A stretch of DNA of 64,000 bases from Aristolochia californica (taxonomy: Eukaryota > Streptophyta > Magnoliopsida > Piperales > Aristolochiaceae). Shown here piece after piece: positions 23,982-35,040 of the stretch. The notes below the pieces were generated by a model. The model did no database searches. It saw only the letters and a program-made list of their open reading frames with translations, and was not told where the DNA came from. Where the stretch lies: NCBI GenBank assembly GCA_029961685.1, contig JARWKL010000008.1, positions 12,123,981 through 12,187,980 of the forward strand. The letters are read 5' to 3'. The position numbers and the translations under genes are program-made. The number at the start of each line of letters is the position of its first letter. Within the stretch, counting starts at the first letter, position 1.

Positions 23982-26008
23982 GGATTAATTAGAAATCTCT
24001 TTCTTATTAAATTCCACCAAGCTATCTGGGGTTGTACTAGTGAAATTTCCCCAACGTGGATAACAAAACTTTGGTGTTCATTTTTAGTATGTGAAAATAG
24101 TTTTCTCCACTCACATTTCATATAGTTTTCAAATTCTTTTGTATACATAAACTCTAAAATTTTCATTTTGTTGTGATCTATATTTGCCTTATCTTTTTGT
24201 TTACGAGAAAACTGGGAGAGTGGAAAACTCAAGTTTGATAAAAAAAATTGAACATCCAAAATGGAAATGCACAAATGCTGTGAGAGCTAATTCCAAAAAG
24301 TATATATGATTTATTAGGTCCGCTTTTTGTAAAATAGGCAAAAAGTGGGTTGTTTGGCTTCAGTAAATATCCCACCGCACGTTTACTTGAGAATTTTAAT
24401 TTTTTCTACTCCTTGAAATTTTTGGATCATTAGGGCATTTGCATCTTCAACATGTTTCTGGCATGCATATCCACCACATTTAAAACCTGTGAGGATCAAT
24501 TATAAATCTCTTTCTTAAAAAAATCCACCAAGCTATCTGCGGTTGTACTAGTGGAATTTCCCCAACGTGGGTGACAAAACTTTGGTGTTCATTTTTAGTG
24601 CGTGAAAATAATTTTCTTCACTCACATTTATTAAAGTTTTTAAATTCTTTTGCATGCATAAACTCTAAAATTTTCATTTTGTTGTGATCAATATTTGCCT
24701 TATCATTTTGTGTAGGAGAAAACTGGGTGAGTGAAAAACTCAAATTTGAAAAAAAAAATTTGAACATCCAAAATAGAATTGCCCAAATGCTGAGAGAGAT
24801 AATTCCAAAAAGGATCCGTGATTTTTTGGGGCCAGTTTTTGAAACATAAGAAAAAAGTGGGTTGTTTGGCACTGGAAAATATCCCACCGCACGTTAACTT
24901 GAGAATTTTAATTTTTTCTACTCGAAATTATTGGATCTTTACATCATTTGCATCTTCAACATGTTTTTGGCATGCATATCCACCACATTTAAAATATTTT
25001 AGGATCAATTAGAAATCTCTTTCTTATAAAATTCCACCAAGCTATCTAGAGTTGTACTAATAGAATTTCCCCAACGTGGATAACTAAACTTTGGTGTTCT
25101 TTTTTAGAGGGTGAAAATAATTTTCTTCATTCACATTTATTATAGTTTTCAAATTATTTTTCATTCATAAACTCTAAAATTTTCATTTTGTTGTGATCTA
25201 TATTTGCCTTCTCTTTTTGTTTACGAGAAAATTGGGAGTGAAAAACCCAAGTTTGAAAAAAAAAATTGAACGTCCAAAATGGAAATGCACAAATGCTGAG
25301 AGACATAATTCTAAAAAGTACCGGCGATTTTTTAGGTCCGCTTTTTGTTAAATAGGCAAAAAGTGGGTTGTTTGGCTCTGGTAAATATTAACCGCACGTT
25401 AACTTGAGAATTTTAATTTTTTCTACTCCTTGAAATTTTTGGATAATTAGGTCATTTGCATCTTCAACATGTTTCTGGCATGTATATCCACCACATTTAA
25501 AACATGTTAGGATCAATTAGAAATCTCTTTCTTATAAAATTCCCCCAACCAATCTGGGGTTGTACGTGTGGAATTTCCCCAACATGGATAACAAAACTTT
25601 CATGTTCATTTCTAGTGCATGGAAATAATTTTCTTCACTCACATTTATTTTAGTTTTGCATACATAAACTCTAAAATTTTCATTTCGTTGTTATTTATAT
25701 TTGCCTTATATTTTTGTTTACGAGAAAACTGAGAGAGTGAAAAACTCAAGTTTGAAAAAAAAATTGAACATCCAAAATGGAAATGTACAAATGCTAAGAG
25801 ACATAATTCCAAAAAGTATCTGTGATTTTTTAGGTCCATTGTTTGTAAAATTGGGAAAAAGTGGGTTATTTGGATCTGGTAAATATTCCACCGCACGTTA
25901 ACTTGAAAATTTTAATTTTTTCTACTCCTAGAAATTTTTGGATCATTATGTCACTTGCATCTTCAACATGTTTCTGGCATGCATATCCACCACATTTGAA
26001 ACATGTTA
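23982..26008 (+). repeat. Four-unit tandem duplication, copy 1
   Basis: Units 23982, 24493, 25002 and 25510 match the next four units, 26009, 26525, 27030 and 27539, at offsets of 2027, 2032, 2028 and 2029 bp. Shared variants: GTGATTTATT-GGTCCGC and GCACGTTTACT (first); AAAAAGGATCCGTGATTTTT, GGATCTTTA (second); a TCTAGAGTTGTACTA / TCTGGAGTTTTACTA pair, and AAAGTACC with CTTTTTGTTAAATAGG (third); TGTAAAATTGG-AAAAAGTGG with AAATATTCCACCGC (fourth). This is a local higher-order unit of about 2.03 kb present twice. Confidence 0.78.
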
Positions 26009-28049
26009 GGATCAATTAGAAATCTCTTTCTTATAAAATTCCACCTAGCGATCTGGGGTAGTACTAGTGGAATTTCCCCAACATGGATAACAAAACTTTG
26101 GTGTACATTTTTAGCGCGTGAAAATAATTTTCTTCATTCACATTTATTATATTTTTCAAATTCTTTTGTATACATAAACTCTAAAATTCTCATTTTGTTG
26201 TGATCTATATTTTTATATTTGCCTTATCTTTTTTTTTACGAGAAAATTGGGAGAGTGGAAAACTCAAGTTTGAAAAAAAAAATTGAACATCTAAAATGGA
26301 AATGCACAAATGCTGAGAGAGATAATTCCAAAAAGTATATGTGATTTATTCGGTCCGCTTTTTGTAAAATAGGCAAAAAGTGGGTTGTTTGGCTCTAGTA
26401 AATATCCCACCGCACGTTTACTAGAGAATTTTAATTTTTTCTACTCGAAATTTTTGGATCATTAGGTCATTTGCATCTTTGAGATGTTTCTGGCATGCAT
26501 ATCCACCACATTTAAAACATGTTAGGATCAATTAAAAATCTCTTTCTTATAAAAATGCACCAAGCTATCTGGGGTTGTACTAGTGGAATTTTCCCAACGT
26601 GGATAACAACACTTTGGTGTTCATTTTTAGTGCGTGAAAATAATTTCTTCACTCACATTTATTAATTTTTAAACTCTTATGCATACATAAAGTCTAAAAT
26701 TTGCATTTTGTTGTGATCTATATTTGCCTTATCTTTTTGTTTACGAGAAAACTGGTAGAGTGAAAAACTCAAATTTGAAAAAATAAAAATTCAACATCCA
26801 AAATAGAATTGCACAAATGATGAGAGAGATAATTCCAAAAAGGATCCGTGATTTTTTGGGTCCAGTTTTCGAAAAATAGGAAAAAAGTGGGTTATTTGGC
26901 TCTGGTAAATATCCCACCGCATTAACTTGAGAATTTTTATTTTTTGTACTCGAAATTTTTGGATCTTTAGGTCATTTGCTTCTTCAACATATTTCTGGCA
27001 TGCATATCCACCACATTTAAAACATGTTTAGATCAATTAGAAATCTCTTTGTTATAAAATTACACCAAGCTATCTGGAGTTTTACTAGTGGAATTTCCCC
27101 AACGTGGATAAAAAAACTTTGGTGTTCATTTTTTGTGCATCAAAATAATTTTCTTCACTCACATTTATTATAGTTTTCAAATTCTTTTTCATACTTAAAC
27201 TCTAAAATTTTCATTTTGTTGTGATCTATATTTGCCTTATCTTTATGTTTACGAGAAAACTGTGAGACTAAAAAAATCAAGTTTGAAAAAAAAATTGAAC
27301 ATCCAAAATGGAAATGCACAAATGCCAAGAGAGATAATTCCAAAAAGTACCTGTGATTTTTTAGGTCCACTTTTTGTTAAATAGGCAAAAAGTGGGTTGT
27401 TTGGCTCTGGAAAAAACCCACCGCACGTTAACTTGAGAATTTAAATTTTTTCTACTCCTTGAAATTTTTGGATCATTAGGTCATTTGCATCTTCAACATG
27501 TTTCTGGCATGTATATCCACCACATTTAAAACATGTTAGGATCAATTAGAAATCTCTTTCTTATAATATTCCACCAAGCTATTTGGGGTTGTACTAGTGG
27601 AATTTCCCCAACGTGGATAACAAAACTTTGGTGTTCATTTTTATTGCGTGAAAATAATTTTCTTCACTCACATTTATTATAGTTTTCAAGTTCTTTTGCA
27701 TACATAAACTCTAAAATTTTCATTTTGTTGTGATCTATATTTGCCTAATCTTTTTTTTTATGAGAAAACTAGGAGAGTGAAAAACTCTAGTTTGAAAAAA
27801 AAAATTGAACATCAAAAATGGGAATGCACAAATGCTGAGACAGATAATTCTAAAAAGGATCCGTGATTTTTTGGGTCCACTTTTTGTAAAATTGGAAAAA
27901 AGTGGGTTGTTTGGCTCTGGTAAATATTCCACCGCACGTTAACTAAAGAATTTTAATTTTTTCTACACCTTGAAATTTTTGGAACATTACGTCATTTGCA
28001 TCTTCAACATGTTTCTGGCATGCATGTCCACCACATTTAAAACATGTTA
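26009..28049 (+). repeat. Four-unit tandem duplication, copy 2
   Basis: Second copy of the four-unit block, directly adjoining the first. The two copies have diverged: unit 26009 has the 8-bp TATATTT-type expansion and unit 26525 has CACCGCATTAACTTGAG, missing four bases of the CGCACGTTAAC box. The duplication is therefore not very recent. Unit 27539 also repeats AAAAAGGATCCGTGATTTTT, which in copy 1 sits only in the second unit, so gene conversion or a further exchange has occurred. Confidence 0.75.
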
Positions 28050-29072
28050 GGATCAATTAGAAATCTCTTTCTTATAAAATTCCACCAAGCTATCTGGGGT
28101 TGTACTAGTGGAATTTCCCCAACGTGGATAACAAAACTTTTTTGTTCATTTTTAGTGCGTGAAAATAATTTTCATCACTCACATTTATTATAGTTTTCAA
28201 ATTCTTTTGCTATCATAAAATCTAAAATTTTCATTTTGTTGAGATCTATATTTGCCTTATCTTTTTGTTTACGACAAAACTGGGAGAGTGAAAAACTCAA
28301 GTTTGACAAAAAAAATTGAACATCCAAAATGGAAATGCATAAATGCTAAGAGAGATAATTCCAAAAAGTATCTGTGATTTTTTAGGTCTGCATTTTGTAA
28401 AGTAGGCAAAAAGTGGGTTGTTTGGCTCTGGTAAATATCCCTCCGCACGTTAACTTCAGAATTTTAAGTTTTTCTACTCCTTGAAATTCTTGGATCATTA
28501 AGTCATTTGCATCTTCAACATGTTTCTGGCATGCATATCCACCACATTTAGAACATGTTAGGATCAATTAGAAATCTCTTTCTTATAAAATTCCACCAAG
28601 CTATCTGGGGTTGTACTAGTGGAATTTCCCCAACGTGGATAACAAAACTTTGGTATTCATTTTTAGTGCGTGAAAATAATTTTCTTCAGTCACATTTATT
28701 ATAGTTTTGAAATTCTTTTGCATACATAAACTCAAAAATTTTCATTTTGTTGTGATCTATATTTTCCTTAACTTTTTGTTAGCGCGAAAATTGGGAGAGA
28801 GAAAAACTCAAGTTTGAAATAAAAAAATTGAACTTCCAAAATGGAAATGCACATATGCTGAGAGAGATAATTCCAAAAAGTATCTGTGATTTTTTATGTC
28901 CACTTTTTGTAAAACAGGCAAAAAGTGGGTTGTTTGGCTCTGGTAAATATTCCACCGCCCGTTAACTTGAGAATTTTAATTTTTTCTACTCCTTGGAATT
29001 TTTGGATCATTAGGTCATTTGCATGTTCTGCATGTCTCTAGCATGCCAATCCACCACATTTAAAACATGTGA

Positions 29073-30082
29073 GGATCAATTAGAAATCTCTTTCTTATTA
29101 AATTCCACCAAGCTATCTGGGGTTGTACTAGTGGAATTTCCCCAACGTAAAAAATAATTTTTAGTGCGTAAAAATAATTTTCTTCACTCACATTTATTAT
29201 AGTTTTCAAATTCTTTTGCATACATAAAATCTAAAATTTTCATTTTGTTGTTATCTATATTTGCCTTATCATTTTGTTTACGACAAAATTGGGAGAGTGA
29301 AAAAATCAAGTTTGAAAATAAAAAAATTGAACATCGAAACGGAAATGCACAAATGCTGAGAGACAAAATTCAGAAAAAGTTTCTGTGAGTTTTTTGGTCT
29401 GTTTTTTGTAAAATGGGCAAAAAGTGGATTGTTTAGCTCTGGTAAATATCCCACTGCACATTAACTTGAGAATTTTAATTTTTTCTATTCCTGAAATTTT
29501 TGGATAAGTAGGTCACTTGCATCTTCAACATGTTTCTGGCATGCATATCCACCACATTTAAAACATGTTAGGAACAATTAGAAATCTCTTTCTTATAAAA
29601 TTCCACCAAGCTATCTGGGGTTGTACTTGTGGAATTTCCCCAACGTGGATAAACAAAACTTTGGTGTTCATTTTTAGTGCGTGAAAATAATTTTCTTCAC
29701 TCACTTTTATTATATTTTTCAAATTCTTTTGCATACATAAACTCTAAAATTTTCATTTTGTTGTGATCGATATTTGCCATATCTTTTTGTTTATGTGAAA
29801 ATTGGGAGAGAGAAAAAGTCAAGTTTGAAAAAAAAAAAAATAGAACATCCAAAATGGAAATATACATATGTTGAGAGAGATAATTCCAAAAAGTATCTGT
29901 GATTTTTTAGGTCCGCTTTTTGTAAAATAGGCAAAAAGTGTGTGGTTTGGCTCAAGTAAATATCCCACCGCACGTTAACTTTCGAATTTTAATTTTTTCT
30001 ACTCGAAATTTTTGGATCATTAGGTCATTTGCATCTTCAACATGTTTTCTGCATGCCTATCCACCACATTTAAAACATGTTA
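29073..30082 (+). repeat. Two-unit block, copy 1 (partner 36565-37586)
   Basis: Units 29073 and 29571 resemble 36565 and 37077. The first of each pair has the interrupted A-tract, a GGATAAGTAGGTCACTTG / GGATAATTAGGTCACTTG variant and the rare AGGAACAATTAG anchor that follows. The second of each has TTTATGTGAAAATTG and GAGAGAGAAAAA. Unit 8986 belongs to the same type (TTTACGTGAAAATTG, AGCAACAATTAG). Confidence 0.7.
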
Positions 30083-30509
30083 GGATCAATTAGAAATCTC
30101 TTTCTTATAAAATTCCACCAAGCTATCAGGGGTTGTACTAGAGGAATTTCTCCAACGTGGACAACAAAACTTTGGTGTTCATTTTTAGTGCATGAAAATA
30201 ATTTTCTTCACTCACATTTATTATAGTTTTCAAATTGTTTTGGATACATAAACTCTAAAATTTTCATTTTGTTGTGATCTACATTTGTCTTATCTTTTTG
30301 TTAGCGCGAAAATTGGGAGAGTGAAAAACTCAAGTTTGAAAAAAAAAATCGAACATTCAAAACGGAAATGGACATATGCTGAGAAAGATAATTCCAAAAA
30401 GTATCTGTGAATTTTTAGGTCCGCTTTTTGTAGAATAGGCAAAAAGTGGGTTGTTTGGCTCTGGTAAATATCCCACCGCATATGAACTTGAGAATTTAAA
30501 TTTTTTCTA

Positions 30510-31103
30510 CACGAATTTTTTTGATCATTAGGTCATTTGCATCTTCAACATGTTTCTGGCATGCATATCCACCACATTTAAAACATGTTAGGATCAAATA
30601 GAAATCTATTTCTTATCAAATTCTACCCAGCTATCTTGGGGTTGTACTAGTAGAATTTCCCCATTGTGGATAACAAAACTTTTTTGTTCATTTTTAGTGT
30701 GTGAAAATAATTTTCTTCACTAACATTTTTTAAAGTTTTCAAATTCTTTTGCATACATAAACTCTAAAATTTTCATTTTGTTGTGATCTATATTTGCCTT
30801 ATCTTTTTGTTTACGAGAAAACTGGGAGAGTGAAAAACTCAAGTTTGAACTAAAAAATTGAACATCCAAAATGGAAATGCACAAATGCTGAGAGAGATAA
30901 TACCAAAAAGTATCTGGGATTTTTTAGGTCTGCTTTTTTTAAAAAAGGAAAAAAGTGGGTTTGTTTGGCCCTGGAAAATATCCCACCACACGTTAACTTG
31001 AGAATTTTTATTTTTTCTACTCCTCGAAATTTTAGGATCATTAGGTCATTTGCATCTTCATCATGTTTCTGGCATGCATATCCACCACATTTAAAACATG
31101 TTA
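30510..31103 (+). repeat. Block matching 39535-40125
   Basis: From the ACGAATTTTTTT variant near 30511 through unit 30591, the sequence matches 39537 onward with unit 39616 (offset about 9025 bp). The marker TTTGAACTAAAAAATTGAAC occurs only in these two units in the window. Others shared are CACCCAGCTATCTTG or a one-base variant, CCCCATTGTGGATAAC, GAGATAATAC, TTTGGCC-TGGAAAATATC, and GAATTTTTATTTTTTC or its variant, followed by GAAATTTTAGG. Confidence 0.85.
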
Positions 31104-32124
31104 GGATCAATTAGAAATCTCTTTCTTATAAAATTCCACCAAGCTATCTGGGGTTGTACTAATGGAATTTCCCCAACGTGGATAAAAAACTTTGGTGTTC
31201 ATTTTTAGTGTCTGAAAATAATTTTCTTCACTCACATTTATTATAGTTTTCAAATTCTTTTGCATAAATAAACTCTAAAATTTTCATTTTGTTTGTGATC
31301 AATATTTGCCTTATCTTTTTGTTTACGAGAAAACTGGCAGAATGAAAAACTCAAGTTTGAAAATAAAAAAATTGAACATCCAAACTCAAAATGCACAAAT
31401 GCTGAGAGACATAATTCCAAAAAGTATCTATGATTTTTAAAGTCCGCTTTTTTTAAAATGGGCAAAAAGTGGGTTGTTTGGATCTGGTAAATATCCCACC
31501 GTACGTTAAATTGAGAATTTTAATTTTTCCTACTCGTTGAAATTTTTGGATCATTAGGTCATTTACATCTTCAACATGTTTCTAGCATGCATATCCACCA
31601 CATTTAATACATGATAGGATCAATTAGAAATCTCTTTCTTATAAAATTCCAACAAGCTATCTGGGGTTGTACTAGTGGAATTTCCCGAACGTGGATAACA
31701 AAACATTGGTGTTCATTTTTAGTGCGTGAAAATAATTTTCTTCACTCACATTTATTACAGTTTTCAAATTCTTTTGCATACATAAACTGTAAAATTTTCA
31801 TTTTGTTGTGTTCTATATTTGCCTTATCTTTTTGTTTACGAGAAAACTGGGAAAGTGAAAAACTGCAGTTTGAAAAAGAAAATTTAACATCCAAAATGGA
31901 AATACACAAATACTGAGAGAGATAATTCCAAAAAGTATCTATGATTTTTTAGGTCCGCTTTTTGTAAAATAACCAAAAAGTGGGTTGTTTGGCTCAGGTA
32001 AATATCCCACCGCACGTTAACTTGAGAATTTTAATTTTTTCTACTCGAAATTTTTGGATCATAAGGACATTTGCATCTTCAATATGTTTCTGACATGCCT
32101 ATCCACCACATTTAAAACATATCA
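31104..32124 (+). repeat. Two-unit block, copy 2 (partner 11983-13007)
   Basis: Units 31104 and 31617 carry the variants of units 11983 and 12495: GGATAAAAAACTTTGG, the interrupted A-tract, CGTTAAATTGAG, TTTTTCCTACTC, TTTCTAGCATGC and GAAAAACTGCAGTTTG. The distance is 19.12 kb. Confidence 0.8.
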
Positions 32125-32563
32125 GGATCAATTAGAATTCTCTTTCTTATAAAATTCCACCAAGCTATATTTTCTTCACTCACATTTATTATAGTTTTGA
32201 AATTATTTTGCATACATAAACTCTAAAATTTTCATTTTTTTCTGATCTATATTTGCCTTATCTTTTTATTTACGAGAAAACTGGGAGAGTGAAAAACTCA
32301 AATTTAAAAAAAAAAAAATTGAACATCCAAAATGGAAGTGCACAAATGCTGAGAGAGATAATTCCAAAAAGTATCTGTGATTTTTTAGGTCCGCTTTCTT
32401 TAAAATAGGAAAAAAATGGGTTGTGTGGCTCTGCTAAATATCCCACCGCACGTTAACTTGAGAATTTTAATTTTTTCTACCCTTTGAAATTTTTGGATCA
32501 TTAAGTCACTTGCATCTTCAACATGTTTCTGGCATGAATATCCTCCACATTTAAAACATGTTA
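32125..32563 (+). repeat. Short unit, 439 bp (~71-bp deletion)
   Basis: At 32161-32180 the sequence reads CAAGCTATATTTTCTTCACT. The stretch from CTGGGGTTGTACTAG through GTGCGTGAAAATAA, about 71 bp, is missing. It includes the CTAGTGGAATTTCC and AACGTGGATAAC boxes. The partner unit 15858 is intact there, so the loss came after the block was duplicated. Confidence 0.9.
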
Positions 32564-34609
32564 GGGTCAATTAGAAATCTCTTTCTTGTAAAATTCAACC
32601 AAGCTATCTGGGGTTGTACTAGTGAAATTTCCCCAACGTGGATAAAAAAACTTGGGTGTTCATTTTTAGTGCGTGAAAATAATTTTCTTTACTCACATTT
32701 ATTATAGTTTTCAAATTCTTTTGCATACATAAACTCCAAAATTTCATTTTGTTGTGATCTATATTTGCCTTATCTTTTTGTTTACGAGAAAATTGGAAGA
32801 GAGAAAAACTCAAGTTTGAAAAAAAAAATTGAACATCCAAAATGGAAATAAAAAATGTCGAGAGATATAATTCCAAAAAGTATCTATGATTTTTTAGGTC
32901 CGCATTTTGTAAAATAGGCAAAAAGTGCGTTGTTTGGGCTCTGGTAAATATCCCACCGCATGTTAACTAGATAATTTTATTTTTTTCCACTTCTTGAAAT
33001 TTTTGGATCATTAGGTCAATTTCATCTTCAACAAGTTTCTGGCATGCATATCCACCACATTTAAATAATGTTAGGATCAATTAGAATTCTCTTTCTAATA
33101 AAATTCCACCAAGCAATCAGGGGTTGTACTAGTGGAATTTCCCCTACGTGGATAACAAAACTTTGGTGGTAATTTTTAGTGCGTGAAAATAATTTTCTTC
33201 ACTCACATTTATTATAGTTTTCAAATTATTTTTCATAGATGAACTAAAAAATTATAATTTCGTAGTGATCTATATTTGCCTTATCATTTTGTTTACGACA
33301 AAACTGGGAGAGTGAAAAACTCAAGTTTGAAAATAAAAAAATTGAACATCCAAAATGGAAATGCACAAATGCTGAGAGACATAATTCCAAAAAGTATCTG
33401 TGATTTTTTAGGTCCGTTTTTTGTAAGATTGGTAAAAAGTGGGTTGTTTGGCTCTAGTAAATATCCCACCACACGTTAACTTGAGAATTTTAATTTTTTC
33501 TACTCCTTGAAATTTTTGGATCAATAGGTCACTTGCATCTCCAACATGTTTCTGGCATTCATATCCACCACATTTAAAACATGTTAGGATCAATTAGGAA
33601 TCTCTTTCATATAAAATTCCACCAAGCTATCTGGGGTTGTACTAGTGGAATTTCCCCAACGTGGATAACAAAACTTTGGTGTTCATTTTTAGCGCGTGAA
33701 AGTAATTTTCTTGACTAACATTGATTATAGTTTTCAAATTCTTATGCATACATAAACTCTAAAATTTTCATTTTGTTGTGATCTATATCTTCCTTATCTT
33801 TTTGTTTACGAGAAAATTGGGCGAGAGAAAAACTCAAGTTTGAAAAAAAAATATTGAACATCCAAAATTGAAATGCACATATGTTGAGAGAGATAATTCC
33901 AAAAAGTATCTGTGACTTTTTAGGTCCGCTTTTTGTAAAATAGGAAAAAAGTGAGTTGTTTGGCTCTGGTAAATATCCCACCACACGTTAACTTGAGAAT
34001 TTTAATTTTTTCTACTTCTTGAAATTTTTGGATCAATAGGTCACTTGCATCTCCAACATGTTTCTGGCATTCATATCCACCACATTTAAAACATGTTAGG
34101 ATCAATTAGGAATCTCTTTCATATAAAATTCCACCAAGCTATCTGGGGTTGTACTAGTGGAATTTCCCCAAAGTGGATAATAAAACTTTGGTGTTCATTT
34201 TTAGTGCGTGAAAATAATTTTCTTCATTCGTAATTATTATAGTATTCAAATTCTTTTCCATACATAAACTCTAAAATTTTCATTTTGTTGTGATCTATAT
34301 TTTCCTTATCTTTTTGTTTACGAGAAAAATGGGAGGGTGAAAAACTCAAGTTTGAAAAAAAAAATTGAACATCCAAAATGGAAATGAACAAATGCTGACA
34401 GAGATAATTCCAAAAAGTATCTGTGATTTTTTAGGTGCGCATTTTGTAAAATAGGCAAAAAGTGGGTAGTTTAGCTTTTGTAAATATCCCACCGCACGTT
34501 AACTTTCGAATTTTAATTTTTTCTACTCCTTGAAATTTTTGGATCATTAGGTCATTTGCATCTTCAACATGTTTCTGGCATGCCTATCCACCACATTGAA
34601 AACATGTTA
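32564..34609 (+). repeat. Run of 4 regular monomers (units 65-68)
   Basis: Unit starts are 32564, 33074, 33587 and 34099 (510-513 bp). Unit 33074 has the interrupted A-tract with TTTACGACAAAACTGGGAG. The 3' ends of 33074 and 33587 share GGATCAATAGGTCACTTGCA, TCTCCAACATGTTTCTGG and CATTCATATCC, so these neighbouring unit boundaries are near-copies 512 bp apart. Confidence 0.93.
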
Positions 34610-35040
34610 GGATCAATTGGAAATCTCGTTCTTATAAAATTCCACCAAGCTTTCTGGGGTTGTACTAGTGGAATTTCCCCAAAGTGGATAACAAAACTTT
34701 GGTGTTAATTTTTAGTGCGTGAAAATACTTTTCTTAACTCACATTCATTATAGTTTTCAAATTCTTTTGTATTCATAAACTTTAAAATTTTCATTTTGTT
34801 GTGATCGATATTTGCCTTATCATTTTGTTTACGAGAAAATTGGGAGAATGAAAAACTCAAGTTTGAAAATAAAAAAATTGAACATCCAAAATAGAAATGC
34901 ACAAATGCTGAGAGAGATAATTCAAAAATGTATCTGTGATTTTTTTAGGTCCGCTTTTTGTCGAAATTTTCTGATCATTAGGTCATTTGCATCTTCAACA
35001 TGTTTTTGTCATGCATATCCACCACATTTAAAACATGTTA
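34610..35040 (+). repeat. Short unit, 431 bp (~79-bp deletion)
   Basis: At 34951-34972 the sequence reads CCGCTTTTTGTCGAAATTTT. The stretch from AAAATAGGCAAAAAG through CCACCGCACGTTAAC to the T-rich TTTTTTCTAC, about 79 bp, is absent. The unit has the interrupted A-tract and is otherwise of the 3674 / 17901 type. Confidence 0.9.

Larger units (their letters stand above)
22961..32124 (+). repeat. Run of 18 regular monomers (units 46-63)
   Basis: Unit starts are 22961, 23472, 23982, 24493, 25002, 25510, 26009, 26525, 27030, 27539, 28050, 28561, 29073, 29571, 30083, 30591, 31104 and 31617. Three depart slightly. Unit 25510 is 499 bp; an 11-bp loss between two TTTT runs gives TAGTTTTGCATAC near 25655. 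Unit 26009 is 516 bp, with an extra 8 bp in TATATTTTTATATTTGCC near 26208. Unit 29073 is 498 bp, with about 14 bp lost in the GTGGATAAC box near 29150. Interrupted A-tracts occur in units 29073 and 31104. Units 28561 and 30083 share the rare GTTAGCGCGAAAATTGGGAG, three units apart. Confidence 0.94.
32125..35040 (+). repeat. Block copy matching 15858-18407 (six units)
   Basis: Units 32125, 32564, 33074, 33587, 34099 and 34610 correspond to 15858, 16369, 16879 (5' half), 16879 (3' half), 17390 and 17901. This copy keeps 33074 and 33587 as two whole units, which makes it the less rearranged version at that point, but it has its own deletions in the first and last unit. Confidence 0.78.

Noticed and set aside
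28117..28133. Possible CENP-B box in the CCCCAACGTGGATAAC region (minus strand GTTATCCACGTTGGGG)
   Set aside because: Only CGTTGG agrees with the CENP-B box; the required TTCG and CGGG core bases are not there.
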